Origin: Oscheius tipulae
Lineage: Eukaryota; Nematoda; Chromadorea; Rhabditida; Rhabditidae
DNA length: 64,000 nt
Assembly (NCBI GenBank): GCA_037178975.1
Contig: JASJZH010000005.1
Span: 7,464,501 to 7,528,500 of the forward strand
Direction of reading: 5' to 3'
Part shown: positions 1-12,900 of the stretch, piece after piece
Layout of the letters: the number at the start of each line of letters is the position of its first letter
Position numbering within the stretch: position 1 is the stretch's first letter
Notes under the pieces: generated by a model
Told to the model about the DNA's origin: nothing
The model's database searches: none
The model's input: only the letters and a program-made list of their open reading frames with translations
Made by a program: the position numbers and the translations under genes

Positions 1-283
1 TTTCAGGACAATCTTGTTGTCTCGGTAGACTTGGAAGCATTTGAGGGTCGATAGGAGGTAGAATCGGAGACCATTCTGGAGTTTGCCTCTTTCGAACTCG
101 GCTCGTCTGAACATGGATATCTTGGTCGTCTCTCGAAAGGTAATACGTCAATGGCTCGTCGACCTCTTGAGTCAATCCGTCCTTGAGACTTCCAACGTGA
201 TTCTGCCTGTCTGCTCGGATGGCAGGAACTCCTGGCAGACTGAGAGATATAAAGAAGACAAGCGTCACTGCTCCCAGGGACAA
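1..283 (-). CDS. Partial secreted-peptide or precursor-like protein (exon, runs off left edge)
   Basis: A minus-strand open frame starts at a splice acceptor (TATAATTGCAG, AG at about 284-285) and stays open to the window edge, about 94 codons. The first residues form a signal-peptide-like hydrophobic stretch (LSLGAVTLVFFISLSLPGVPA split as hydrophobic core then small residues), followed by a polar region with a dibasic site (RVRKRQ) and a proline-rich end. That looks like a secreted or prohormone-type precursor, but no family was recognised. A second frame is also open over the distal 140 nt. The start codon would lie in an upstream exon that could not be placed. Function unknown; the open frame from a good acceptor is the main support. 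Confidence 0.35.
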   Translation of the reverse strand, partial: MSLGAVTLVFFISLSLPGVPAIRADRQNHVGSLKDGLTQEVDEPLTYYLSRDDQDIHVQTSRVRKRQTPEWSPILPPIDPQMLPSLPRQQDCPE

Positions 284-674
284 CTGCAATTATAAAGTAA
301 CGTCAGGCTACCCCCGTCGATAAATTCAAGCAGGACTTGGTTTAAACGATGCGCTTTAAACGCTGCCTGGACTTTGCCGATAATGGCATTGAACAGGATA
401 AAACTTGGCTTGTCTATCCAGAGATCCCAGCAGTGAGCAGGGATTTTCAACTAGGGGGTACCGGAGAAAAGAGCAGTGAAAAAATCTTCTTGCACTAATT
501 ACACACTTCGGTATCTTTTAAAAGAAAACTTTTGAAAAGCAAAAAGCTGCAATATTGTTCCGGAATAGTTTGATCTTTTTGAAACTTCTCGAAACAAAAC
601 AGCAATTCTTCTGAAGGCAATTCCTAAACAGAAACTATTCGATCGACTGACTATCGCGGGAGGTGGCTGCTCCA

Positions 675-1944
675 ATGGAACGGAAGACTGCCACCGAAGC
701 AACTTCCGAAGGTACCCTTCCCTTTCATCTCCAAACTATACCCGCTCAATTCCGGAATGCTCGGGAACGATTCGAGAACGCTTCACCGACAAGGATCCGG
801 AATTTCTAAGGCTGAAGGCGAGCCTACTGGAGAAGGCCGGCATCAAGACTGGGACTCGTTTGGGCAGCGGAACCTTCAGCGTCGTTCTTCGTGCTGTCTG
901 TCTCGAGAATCAGCAGGCTGTAGCTGTGAAGGTGATCGACACACGTGTCGGTGGAGACTACGTCAAAAGATTTTTGCCCCGAGAACGAAGGCTCGTCAGA
1001 CCACTACATCATGCGAATATCGTCAGAGTGTGGTCGATCGTCAACAATGGTCCCTTCGTCACCTTCATCACGGAGCTCTGCGGCGGAGGCGATCTACTCC
1101 AGAAGATTCTCAGCATGACTCGGATCCCAGAACAGCACTGCAAGGGCATGTTCCGTCAGCTGGTAGCCGCTCTCGACTACCTACAGTCGGTCCACTCAAT
1201 CGTTAGTCAAATTTTATTCTTATACAGTAGATGACCTACTCGCGTACTAAACACATGTTTTCGAATGTCAAAACCAGATTTTTGAGCTTTCCGATCTTCT
1301 GCAAAGTTGTACAACAGTCTAAAGGCTACAACTTTGTAGAACATCAAAAAGGCCGAAACTGTCCTTGACACCCAAAATGCCACTTGCGCAATTGCGTTTG
1401 TTAGCCTGAGCTTCTATTAGAACATTTATAATGTACAGTAATCCCATATTCAAGATTCACCGCGACTTGAAGTGTGAAAACATCTTTCTCGACGCCAACG
1501 ACAACATGAAGATCGGAGATTTCGGCTTTGCTCGCGTCCTCAAGCCCGGAGAACTCTCTAACACTTTCTGCGGCTCTCGTGCCTACGTCGCTCCGGAAGT
1601 TCTCTCGGCCAAGACCTATACTGGACACGCTACTGACATCTGGAGTGCCGGAATCGTCCTCTTCGTCATGATCACCGGACTCGTGAGTTCATTTGCATAT
1701 TTCCATATCATGAAGTCCCGTATAGATGCCCTTCGACGACCGCAACCCAAGAAGTATGCTCCAGAAGCAGACGGCTCACGCGGTTCGTTTCCCTCGTGAT
1801 GTGATCCTGTCGGTAGACGTCAAGAAACTCGTCATGGAAATGCTGCATCCGATCCCGACTAGCCGCCCAGGTTGTCCGGAACTCTTTGCCAACAGCTGGC
1901 TTGAAGGAGTGGATGCCACTCCGAGGACCACTCCCATCAACTGA
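675..1944 (+). CDS. Testis-specific serine/threonine kinase (TSSK)-like protein kinase
   Basis: Predicted serine/threonine kinase of about 302 aa. Exons: 675-711 (tentative), 777-1201, 1455-1682 and 1726-1944; the phases add up to a whole reading frame. Visible kinase elements in order are the glycine loop LGSGTFSVV, the VAVKVID lysine, catalytic loop HRDLKCEN, DFGFAR, and the activation-segment end CGSRAYVAPEVL with the DIWSAGIVLF segment. Short N- and C-terminal extensions and the CGSxAYxAPEVL signature are typical of the TSSK branch of CAMK kinases, which act in sperm development. All catalytic residues are present, so the kinase should be active. The 253-nt intron 1202-1454 is unusually long for this window and carries a dispersed hairpin repeat. 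The first exon and 65-nt intron 1 are the least certain part, because no methionine is in frame upstream without that splice. Confidence 0.82.
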
Positions 1945-2098
1945 CTCGACGCTATGTACTGATCAATGAAGAACGACTTGCATTGTCAGACCCCTCTTTT
2001 CGTTTTTGTCTACTCAACAGTGACGCTGGAAGTTCTGGATTTGCTTTCCTTAGAGTTGGCACACTAGATGGTTTAGCTTTGATACTTGTTCTTCTTCC

Positions 2099-2770
2099 TT
2101 AAAGCGAGTGTCCGGAGATTTTTTTCGACTATGTTTTTTAATATGGGTCTTGTAGAGAAAAACGCGCTGATTACGGAGGTGTACCTCTTTTTTGTTGTAT
2201 CATCGATTATCACCGAAATATAAGCCCGCAAAGTTGCTGCCCCAGAACAAAAGTTACCATTTGCCGAGAAGCTTTCTCGGCAGTACTTGTCAGCCTTGTC
2301 TCGACAAGTCACGCGCTTTTTGGCAAGTCAAGGCTTGTTCCAGAAAAAAGAATAATCAGTCGAAATTGTTGCTTCTGGTAGCATGTTGCTCCTTTATTTC
2401 TAGACAACTACTCGGAATAGAATTTGAATGCATCCCAATTGCTTCAGAAACGAATCAACCCTGGTTTAGGGCGTTCAGTATTCTCACCCACAGTTTGCAC
2501 TTCATAGACTAGAGTTTTGCACCCAAAATAATTCCTAAAGATACTCTTATGGAATGAGGCTGTCTCGTTTTTATCTTGGAACAGTTTCACCTTGATATGG
2601 TACTTCCAAACTAATGTTACGTCTCATTTCTGACTCGAAAAGGCTCAACCTTGCAGCTCGAATAAGTTGCAGATACTGAAAGCCAGTGCAATCTCGACTT
2701 GCTACGACTTGTCAAATTACTTGGATTTTAACTTTTGCTAACTAGAAAAGGGTTCGGACACTCGCTTTAA
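2099..2770. mobile_element. Candidate non-autonomous DNA transposon with 16-bp terminal inverted repeats
   Basis: TTAAAGCGAGTGTCCG at 2099-2114 is repeated exactly in inverted orientation, CGGACACTCGCTTTAA, at 2755-2770. The 672-bp interval has no recognisable gene. The inverted ends begin with TTAA, so a TTAA target duplication (piggyBac-like) or a TA duplication (Tc1/mariner-like) are both possible. It lies directly downstream of the truncated SLC19 gene. There is no transposase, so any mobility would have been in trans. Confidence 0.5.
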
Positions 2771-2917
2771 CTGTAGGCAATGACTAGTCAAGGGAGTCTT
2801 TCGTCAGGCAGTAAGGACGTACTAGATATCGCTATCTTTCTATGTTTGTATCCTTTCCCGCCGTTTATGAATGTGCCATCTGGTCACTAATTCTGATGTA
2901 GTCGTCATTCAACCCAC

Positions 2918-3485
2918 CTGATTCAGCAGCAAAAACGTCCCAGTTCCCGTAGTGATCAAGATCTGAGCTGAGGCGAACGCAACAAGCTTTCCTAGCATTG
3001 CAGCCGTTCGAATATAGGACGTGACCCGTTTGTAGTTCTTCTCTTCCACCACCGCATACATGTAGGAGAAGTAGGCGATCTCGGCAGCAGAGGATAGTCC
3101 TGACTCACTTTTTGTTATCTTTCAATAATTCTAACCTACCAAAACAGACCTGCATCAACTGCATCTGCCACAAAGTCTTACCCCAGACAAGCAGAGCCCA
3201 GGTTGCGACATAGCAAGTCGCCTCGAGAATTATGATCGGCTTGTAGCGGAGAATGTCGGTCAGAATGAAGATGGGTATCTAGACTGACTGTCTGCTACAG
3301 GTACAGGAAACTACCAGAAATATCATGTAAGAGTAGGTCCAGTACGGATAGATGTCACTGTAGACCTCCTCCAAAGTAAAGTTCTTCTCTGAGACGAGAT
3401 ATGGAGTGAGGAAGGGGGTGGCAGGTCGGAACTCTTTGATGATTCCGTAGATACATATCAAAAGTGTGGTCGTGTGCCAGTGCAT
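2918..3485 (-). pseudogene. 5'-half SLC19 (thiamine/folate carrier) gene, apparently truncated
   Basis: Three minus-strand exons (3315-3485, 3140-3278, 2918-3099; introns 36 and 40 nt) join in phase to 164 codons that match the N-terminal half of SLC19 vitamin transporters. Diagnostic segments are KEFRPATPFLTPYL, EVYSDIYPYWTYSYM, LRYKP, and AAEIAYFSYMYAVVEEKNY followed by KRVTSYIRTA. This covers roughly six of the twelve membrane segments. The start ATG lies four bases after a CATTTCAG acceptor. After the last exon (ending LLLNQ at a GTGGGT donor) no further SLC19 exon can be seen down to the kinase gene on the opposite strand. That interval is largely filled by the inverted-repeat element at 2099-2770. 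Either the 3' half has been lost or the gene encodes only a half-transporter. Exons present are intact, with no internal stops. Confidence 0.7.
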
Positions 3486-4260
3486 CGACCTGAAATGGGG
3501 CTGCTTATCGTGAGAAGATGAAGGAGAAAGAGGTGAGAGGATAGGTCACAGATCCGAGCAGTGTAACAGACTACAAGCTTCATGTTCACTTCACTCATTA
3601 TGGCGTACAGACTTTGATCTTCTTGTCAAAGTAGACTACGACTACGATTACACAAAACCAAAGCAATAATGAGGAAGCTGTCGGAGACTCCATCACAGTC
3701 CCAGAGTGTATCCGAGCTCTAGTGAGCTGGAGTGTCAGTGCTTATCAGCGTATAAGATATTCGGTAGAAAAAAGATCTGATCTGCAAGAAAACGGGGTAA
3801 AAGCTTTCACTAACATTACTGCTGCCTTCAATTTTCAAGCTGTATGGGCTGGAGAGACATATCGGCCTTTCCAACGTTTGTTATTTGAGCAGAGACACCT
3901 TAGAAACCTGACTGGACACTATTTGACAGCTGAAAACTGTGAAAGACAAGGAACAGCTGACAGAGAGAGACAGACGGTTGTTTGCTCAGAATGACATTTT
4001 CTATCGCCATGAGGTACGCAATTTAGCGTCGTTGCGTACGCGGGTTTTCCGAATGCTGACAATTTTGAACGTCCTTTCTTTCTATTTTTCTGCCGTTCTT
4101 GCCCTTAATTTATTCTCTTTTTTCACGAAAAAGTTGCAGTTTTTGCTGACAAAGTCTTGCACAGCAGTTATTACAGAAAAGGGGTATTCTCCAAAAAGAA
4201 AATACCATTACTTTTATCTCGATCCAAGCCATTTCCTTAAAATTACTATTTTTTTCAGAG
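3486..4260. other. Intergenic region between divergent SLC19 and RPN11 genes
   Basis: About 775 bp lie between the SLC19 start (-) and the RPN11 start (+). Open frames here (for example 3722-3994 and 3939-4277) have no recognisable motif or coding character. The last 100 bp are pyrimidine-rich and end in a TTTTTTTCAG acceptor two bases before the RPN11 ATG. It presumably holds both promoters; no TATA box stands out. Confidence 0.5.
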
Positions 4261-5647
<1,387 letters not shown>

Positions 5648-5856
5648 ACTTTCCCCTCTTCCGGTTCCATTCATATTTATTCCTGTTTATAATTTTATAT
5701 GACCATCCCTTTCCCCTCTTTTTGTGAACCTTCAATGCAAATCTGTATTCTTGAACTTTGCATAAAGGTGGCTCCTTTTTCCTACTTTGTAGCAAATCCA
5801 TAAGCTCCTCTTTCTAATACCTAACATAGTTCGATTCTGTTCTAACAGGCTCTCAG

Positions 5857-7441
5857 ATGTTGCGGGAGTTGACGCGTCATGTGGACTGGGTCCTTGTGGG
5901 AGGCCGATGGACGCGTTTCTCCGTCATAGGCACAGATTTGTCAAAAGAGGCCCTGGATCTCGAAAACAAGGGCGACCTTGACAACAGGATCGTCATTCTC
6001 ATGATTCCTGGTACGTGAGTCTTCATTTCTCGGTTCAAAAGCTTCATCACAGGGAATCCGGGCAACGAGGGCTTCTACTCGGACTTTGGACATCGTCTTC
6101 TTCGAAATCTTCTGGCCAGAGACGAGAGGATAGGCGACAAGAAGCATCAGTATCTCTTCTACACAGTTTCTCATCTAAACCACGTTGCCATGCCCAATGA
6201 GCTCCGCCACTGCGGCAACCACAAGTATCACGGTTCGGATGTTGTTTCTGCTCTGAACGCTCGAATTTCCAGATAGATTTCTTCTAGACGAGCAGGTGCA
6301 ACACAAGCTGGACTTTGTGAGGGAGTACTTGCCGAAAGGACAGAAGGTCTACCTCTTCGGCCATAGCATTGGCTCGTACATGATGCTCAAGATTTTGCCG
6401 TACATTCGCGAGGATTTCAACATAAAAAAAGCAGTTGGACTGTTTCCGACCGTGGAACGGATGGCCGAATCGCCGAATGGAGTTCGACTGAAGCGGCTGC
6501 TCTCGGTAATTCAATTGTTTCATCCTTGCAAGGGTGGCTATTTTTACTTCTTTCGCTTCACTCTCCGACGGCCCAGTTAACATGTTCAGCTTGTCGTTTG
6601 TTTGCTTCTCATTTTCTCTAACGCTATTCGGTCGATCCCTGCACCTCATACTTCTTTACCATCACTGGAATGCTGCTCGTTTGGCGTATATCGATGTCGC
6701 CTTGTCCTGTATCATTTTTCCCCTTTATTCCCCATACATGACAATCAGTTAACGTATCACGGAATCATCACATCATTTTCTTTACTTACCTTTGTCAACG
6801 TGTGCCTATGCCTCTTTCCCGAACCTCCTAAACTATTACCTACCAAGAAAGAATTAGCTTGTCGAGTCAAGTAGCCTCTGTTTACATCTTTACTTTTGGT
6901 CCGGGCTTTCGGACAGACCCTGTTACTGTTTTAATCTCTTGGTGTTAAGACACTGAATGACAACGACTGGCTAACGAAAAGTCTCACATTTTGGCTCGAC
7001 TGTCTGCCAATCAACGTGAAGAAATGGCTGGTCGGTTTCAATCTCGGAGGATTGGTAAGATTTTTTTTTGTTACATCTTTTCAAACAAGATTCAGGCTCC
7101 GTCGGACGTGGTCTTCTCAGCAGCCGAGCTCCTGCACATGCACGTCTTCCGCAATATCGTGCACATGTCGAACGATGAACTGGAGAAGATTCTCGAACTG
7201 GACTCGCAGCTAATAGTCAACCGAGATATTACCCACTTTTATTACGGAGTCGAGGACGGCTGGTGTCCTTTGCCCTACGGTTAGTGTCTTGAAGTCCTTT
7301 CTATATGAACTTTTTACAGGTCACGCGATGGAAAAGCTTCTCCCAAAAGGACACGTCGTGATAGATGACCAGAAGTGCGAGCATGCTTTCGTGATCCGCG
7401 ACGGAGCCGTAATGGCCGAAAAATTGCTCCAATTCATCTAG
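5857..7441 (+). CDS. ldah: Lipid droplet-associated hydrolase (LDAH family)
   Basis: Alpha/beta-hydrolase that sits on lipid droplets; the family is linked to sterol-ester and triglyceride turnover. Six exons (5857-6010, 6053-6232, 6273-6505, 6950-7054, 7096-7279, 7320-7441) give 325 aa, the same size as I recall for the human protein. Visible features: oxyanion strand VILMIPGNPGNEGFYSDF, nucleophile elbow LFGHSIGSYM, the family segment FPTVERMAESPNG, a hydrophobic droplet-binding stretch (LTFWLDCLPINV), acid region YYGVEDGWCP and the histidine in CEHAFV. The catalytic triad Ser-Asp-His therefore looks complete. Intron 3 is 444 nt, far longer than its neighbours. The ATG directly follows an AG (TCTCAG), and RPN11 ends 209 bp upstream, so it may be the second gene of an operon. 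An ATTAAA polyadenylation-type signal lies near 7535. Confidence 0.93.
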
Positions 7442-8132
7442 GGATCTCACCTCTTCTTTTTTCTCTTATTTCCCCCTTTTTTTTAGTCTTTGTGCTCTCA
7501 GAGTTCTATGTCAAAGTGGTTTTATCCGAGAATTAAAAGATTTTTTTAGTGTTTAAGACAGGATTTGACGCTTGAGTACATGACCCTGTGATTATTTTGT
7601 ATTGCTTGGTACCGAAATACGCTTGAAAAATGGGAAAGCAATCGCCAGGCGAACATATTCCGCAGCCATTCCGTAAATTTCCTTATCAGAACGTTCACTT
7701 TTGAAAAAGTGACCGTTTCCATTGCTATCGACACGAACATTACGAAACAATAAAAACTGAAGCAAATTCTTCCTTTTATCGTGCCTAGTTTCGACGTGGT
7801 TTTTAACCAACTCTATGTAGGAAGGGAATTTGCCGCTTTGGAAAGTTCGAATTTTACTCCACGTGCGCTCCGCAGCTTGCCCTATTCCGTATCCCGTAGG
7901 ATTCAGCACTTTTCTCATTCGCCTCTCCTGGCTCTTAGATGTCCCATAGTTAGATTCATTGGAACGGTATAACTGTTTTCTTTGTAGTTACAGACTCACG
8001 CTCTTACTGTCAGAAAAAACTACTGGATTTACCTTCTTAAGAATTACTGCATGACACAGTTACGTAGAAAAAAAACTGATATTTTTTATTTTTTCAGTTC
8101 CATTTACTCGCGTTCTTTTTCCAGTTGCTTAA
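7442..8132. other. Intergenic region; possible decayed transposon reading frame on the minus strand
   Basis: No gene is recognised. A 108-codon minus-strand frame (7592-7918) begins near LNPTGYGIGQAAERTWSK and has a composition like transposon-encoded proteins, but no domain can be named. The 3' end of LDAH lies at the left, and the TTTTTCCAG acceptor eight bases before the NSE3 start lies at the right. Confidence 0.3.
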
Positions 8133-9856
8133 ATGTCGCAGCGTCGTGCCGCGAAGCGTCCGAACTACACGGAGGAGGAGGAAGAACTGGCGCACGTAAA
8201 TCTGAAACCATTTTCTCTCCTAATTTCATATTTCAGAGTCACGAGCACATTATGCAAGACCTCACTTTTGCGATTCTTGCCCACGAGAAGAGGGGTATTC
8301 CCGCGAAGCATACCGACTTGAAAAAGGGCATTGGGATCACTAGTCAAAATGAATGGCACAATCTGTGTCATGATCTGAAAAAGCGCTTCAACAATGTTCT
8401 TGGAATGACGGTATTTTGATCAATTTTTGCTTAATAAGTCTACTCGTGCAGCTTATTAATTATGAGGCAAGCTTTTTGGCTATTCCTCACGAGATTCCGC
8501 AGTCTTCTGTAGCTCATTTGATCGAGGATAAGGTAAGAAGTTCATTCTGTCTATTTGGGTAAATTTAACTTCAGAGTGGTCCGAAAAAGGCGTTCCTGAC
8601 TACGCTGTTGACTGTCATCTTCATGGAGGAGAACAACTTGCCAAATATTCCTATGACCGAGACGAGATTTGAACATTGCCTTGTCAGCTTTCCCCTGTTT
8701 CGTAACACTTTCTCATTCAGAATAAGCTGGGAGTGTCTCTCAAGGGCTACAATCCTGTCTTCGGAGAAATGTCGAAGCTTGTCGGACCTCAGGGCGAATT
8801 CATCAAAAATGGTACAATTTTTTTGACTTTCCTTGTGGAAAAAGGCTTGTCAGGCTGGATCAAACCTGTGAACACGCATATTACTGGTGAGGAGGACCCT
8901 ATTACCGTTTACCATTGGGGCCCGCGTGCTCTGGCCAGTGTCGATGCCACGGTAAGCTTCGTCTTTTCTTCTGTTTTACAAAACAAGAATGGTGTCGAAA
9001 TAGTTGTTTTACGAGATGTCAACATTTCGAGACCAGTATCAAAAGACGTTTATACAAAAAGCCTACTTTATATTAGTTCCGATTTTAAAGAAAGAACATT
9101 TTGTTGTTTGAATATCGGGCAGAATAGAACCCGTATTTTTTGTAGTAAAAAAGGTGTTTGGATCGGCTGACCTGTAGTGATTCGGTCCCGTATCCTTTCA
9201 CCAACTTCGAACACTCGCTGTCCTCCTGGTCGTGCCCCAGCCGCTTTTGAACAAGCGCCGGGTCCCTGATCAATTTTTAGGATGCAAGTCGAAGAAGCTG
9301 GGTCATATTATAAAGGGAACAGAACCCAATCCAAGTTTGTTAAACCGGACCGGAGCACAACTGGTCTAATATTTGTGGTTGATATAGACTGCGATTATTT
9401 TTTAAAAAGTTGCAAACAGCTTTACATAGCTTCGACACTTGTTCAATATTCCAGTAATATGTTCATATACACGCAATCGTATCACACAAATCAAATTTAA
9501 GTCGGATGCTTTCGTCCTCGACAGATACTCGGATAGTATAGTAGATACCCATGTATGTCAGAATATGCTTCTCAAGTGTGAATGATATGAAAGAAGCTGT
9601 CTCAGAGTTGGTCATGGTAGAATCACAAGAATGTAAGGTCTATCGGTGGGGGAATGGGCAGAGAAGGCAGGGAGAGAGAGAGAGAGAAACGATATGTGCT
9701 CTCCAGAAGATTCTGAAGTGGCACTGCGAGGTTGACGGATCGAAACCGGAGGACTGGGAGAGGCACGCAAAGAAGGCCAAGAAGCTGCGCGACGCGATGA
9801 AGCATCACCAGATATCTGGAAAGATCGGCTTTGAGAAGACAACTCAGCATCAATAA
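8133..9856 (+). CDS. NSMCE3: MAGE-domain protein, probable NSE3 subunit of the SMC5/6 complex
   Basis: A tandem winged-helix MAGE-homology protein; in single-MAGE animals this is NSE3, which binds the NSE1 RING protein and the NSE4 kleisin in the SMC5/6 genome-maintenance complex. Six exons (8133-8195, 8237-8410, 8452-8532, 8575-8682, 8721-8951, 9707-9856) give 268 aa. Recognisable parts are the opening acidic/basic tail, DLTFAILAHEKRGIPAKHTD of the first winged helix, the second-helix region around LGVSLKGYNPVFGEMSKL, and the hallmark HWGPRALASVDAT continuing across the last intron into KILKWHCEVDGSKPEDW. A 33-nt stretch in exon 5 (GTACAA to AAAAAG) could be a very short intron; the reading frame is open either way. 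The last intron is 755 nt and contains a GA microsatellite. The gene ends 51 bp from the convergent UBC gene. Confidence 0.85.
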
Positions 9857-9907
9857 CAGGTAGCTATGTACTATATAAACCACTGTTTCGTCTTTGTTAC
9901 TCACAGT

Positions 9908-12900
9908 TCAGGACTCACATGAATCCACAGGACAGGCCATGTTCTGAAGCTCGTTTATCAGAGCGTGGATGTTGCGTTCCTGAATTTTTCAGCCTGTTTG
10001 GACAGTCTCTTTCAGTTTACCTGATTCATCGGGTTGAACATGGTCTCGAAGCTGATATTGTCCTTTTTTTTCGGATTTCTTTCGGCCTCGGCGGCATCTT
10101 TTCGCATCTCTTCCATCCATTTCCGCGCCTGATCGATTATGGCGTACCGTTTCAGCCAAAAGTGTCGCTGGATCACTTTCTGGAACGCTTTCTTTGGAAA
10201 TTTTCCACCGGAAACGCACCTTGAAATGTTCTGGCGGGTTCTTGAGCTGTTCCCTGATCGCGTATTGCAGCGTGGCATGTTCGATTTGAAGATTGTACTT
10301 CCTGCTATAGTCGTCGCCCTTTTCGGTCCCCTGGTACTTTTCGAAGCCCGGCTCGTTGAAATATGGGTCCTTCACGAAGATTAGACCCTAAAATGAGATT
10401 TCGACTAATTTTTGGTGTCTACTACCTGAATGCTGACCAAGACCTGCATCAACGAACAGTAAGGGGTCCATTTCTCCTCGGGTCTGCCCTCCCAGGTTCC
10501 CAGAATCGACAGACAGATCTTGCCGTCGTTGTAAAGGTTCGGATTAAAGCGGACATTCCCAGCACCGGTCGTCAAGAAGGAACATTTCGGCGGAGCGTAG
10601 GGGTAGCTCTGGGGGAAGAAGACGTCGAACTCGAAAAGCCCATTGGCGTAGGGAGTGTCATCGGGTCCGGAGATCAGAACCTTCATCATGTCACAGCGAC
10701 TCTCGTCCACACAGATGAAAATACTGTTGCTGGCATTGAGGGGGAGAGCATTGGGCATGGAAGCCAGTTCCTGAAAGAAGAGAATGGTCTAAGAAACTGA
10801 TTTTTCAAGCCTGACTAATCTTTAGTCTTGGATCCGAAAAAGGTGGTTGTGAATGCAGTGTTTGAGCCTAGATGAGTTGCTGTCACGCTCTCAACCTGTC
10901 TCTTTCCATCCTCTCTTTCTGACTCTGTCAACTTGTCCCAAACTTCTCGACATTCTTTTCCCGTCTTCATAATCTCGTTGTTACTATCAACTTGCCCTGA
11001 CAATCTGAAACATTTACCTTCTTCGTCCGCTCATGCCAATCACTCTTATTAATCTATCTTCAAACTTTAAGTCGCTTATTATGGTTCCTGCTGCCGGACA
11101 AATAGTAGCTAGCTCAGACACTATAGATATAGCGTGTTATTTAATACACAATCTAGCAGTACGTGGCTGAGGCCCTCTCGTATGAACTGAATGCTCTTAC
11201 CTTCGCAATTCTCTTGGTCCTTTCCCTCAGAGTTGGAGTGAAAGGATTCGTATTGCGAATCTCCTTCTTAAACGTGTATGGCAGAACCAGCTTTCCATAA
11301 TCGCCGAAGAACCTAAACATATCGTTATTACAAGTAACTCTTTTCAGTCACTTTGTATTCTGCATCTGTAGATGTTTCAGTGCCTTGCCATAAAGAAGTG
11401 ACACATCGGTCGAGGGTTCGATCTTGCCCTCGTCCAGTTGAACACTCTCCATTGCCTTCCGAACTAGTGAGACTTCGCTCTGAGTGGCTCGCGGTCGTGT
11501 GGTAGAGGCGGTTCGGATTCTCTCCTCGGCCGGCAGTTCACTTTCGTAGTTCCGAGCTGCCGAGAGGACTTCCTGAGAGCAGACATCGACCCGGCTGATG
11601 AACTCCATGAGTCGGAAGTCTGGCGATCCCATCTGTCCTTTCCAGGTGTTCGCGAAGGTCATCATTGTGTCCCGAAAATTGGGAATCAGCTCTTTTGCCA
11701 CGGACTTCGCTCCAGGGAAGCAGGGCGCGACAAAGAAGGGGACGATGACGGGGAAGACCGACATGGCCGAAGCTGTCTCAAGCAGAGCCTGAATAAACTA
11801 TGTATTGGACCTGTGTGTTTCCTACCTGATACAACTCCATGTGTTCAGTCACGTCGAGGACACTGTCATTCTTTAAGTGGTATTCCAGTAGGAGAACGAT
11901 CGCACTTTCGCCTAAGCGGGTCTATGAAAAGAACAAATCAGTCGTACCTAGCATCTTAGCAACTAGAGGAGTGACATGAGCAGTCGAATTGTTTGGACTC
12001 TTGACGTAGGCTATGACGGTGTTGAGCAGCCAGGTCAAATGCTCTTCCCGGGCCAAACGCTCCTCCACAGTCCTCTCGATATCCCATTTGGATCGTGTCG
12101 AGCCATGACCGTAGCCGATCCCCTTCTGCGTGGCAGAATTCGAGTTTCGTCGCGACTGACGGCGTCTTCTCTCGCCGGAACCCGCTCTGAATAGAAATAT
12201 GAAAACTGTTACTTGTAGGACAGTACCGTTGTGTATCAATACTGGCCAGATCAGCAATGAGATCGCAGAGAGTCCCCACAACTCCAGAATCGAACATCAC
12301 AGTCTTCTCTTCGATAGTCGCGTCGTTTATCAGCCTGAACAATTTGGGTCATTTCTGCCTTGTCATATATTTGCTTGACAGAAAGTTCATTGCAGGAATC
12401 GTACAAACTGACTGAGAGAGACTGCGATTACTCACTGCTACGGTTACTGTACTAGCTACCGGTAGACATTCACTGAACTCTGACGGAACTAGATCATGGA
12501 AAACACGGATCACGTTCATTGTTCCCTCCAACACGGAAGTTTTCCAAATGACTATTTCATTGTTGACCTACTAATTTCATGCTCATCTGTGTTTTGTGTT
12601 TTGTATTCAAAACAATCAGTCTCTGTTTTCCCCTCTGGTTTCCTCACCTCTGAGCCTTGAGCATGTGAGCCATCTTAAGCGGCTTCTCGGCCAAATAGGC
12701 GGCTATTCTCTCACTGAGCGAGGCGGCTTCATCCGGCTCCGGGGAACTGGCCGACGAAGAAGCTGATCCCATGGCTACTCGTCGCAGCCAGCCACAGCCC
12801 CAGCCTGCTGTTGAGGCAGCACTTCCTGTACCTGAAACTCGAAATAATGAGAGGAAATACAGCAGAAACATTGAGAAACGCTTTCGAAAAGGAAGTGTAA

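Noticed and set aside
2192-2512. 106-codon plus frame inside the inverted-repeat element
   Set aside because: No transposase signature or other domain; insufficient to call a gene.
9670-9688. GA-repeat as a regulatory or CRISPR-like array
   Set aside because: Simple microsatellite within the last intron of NSE3; no spacer structure anywhere in the window.
10363-10800. 145-codon plus-strand frame
   Set aside because: It is antisense to the UBC catalytic exon, which is clearly coding on the minus strand.
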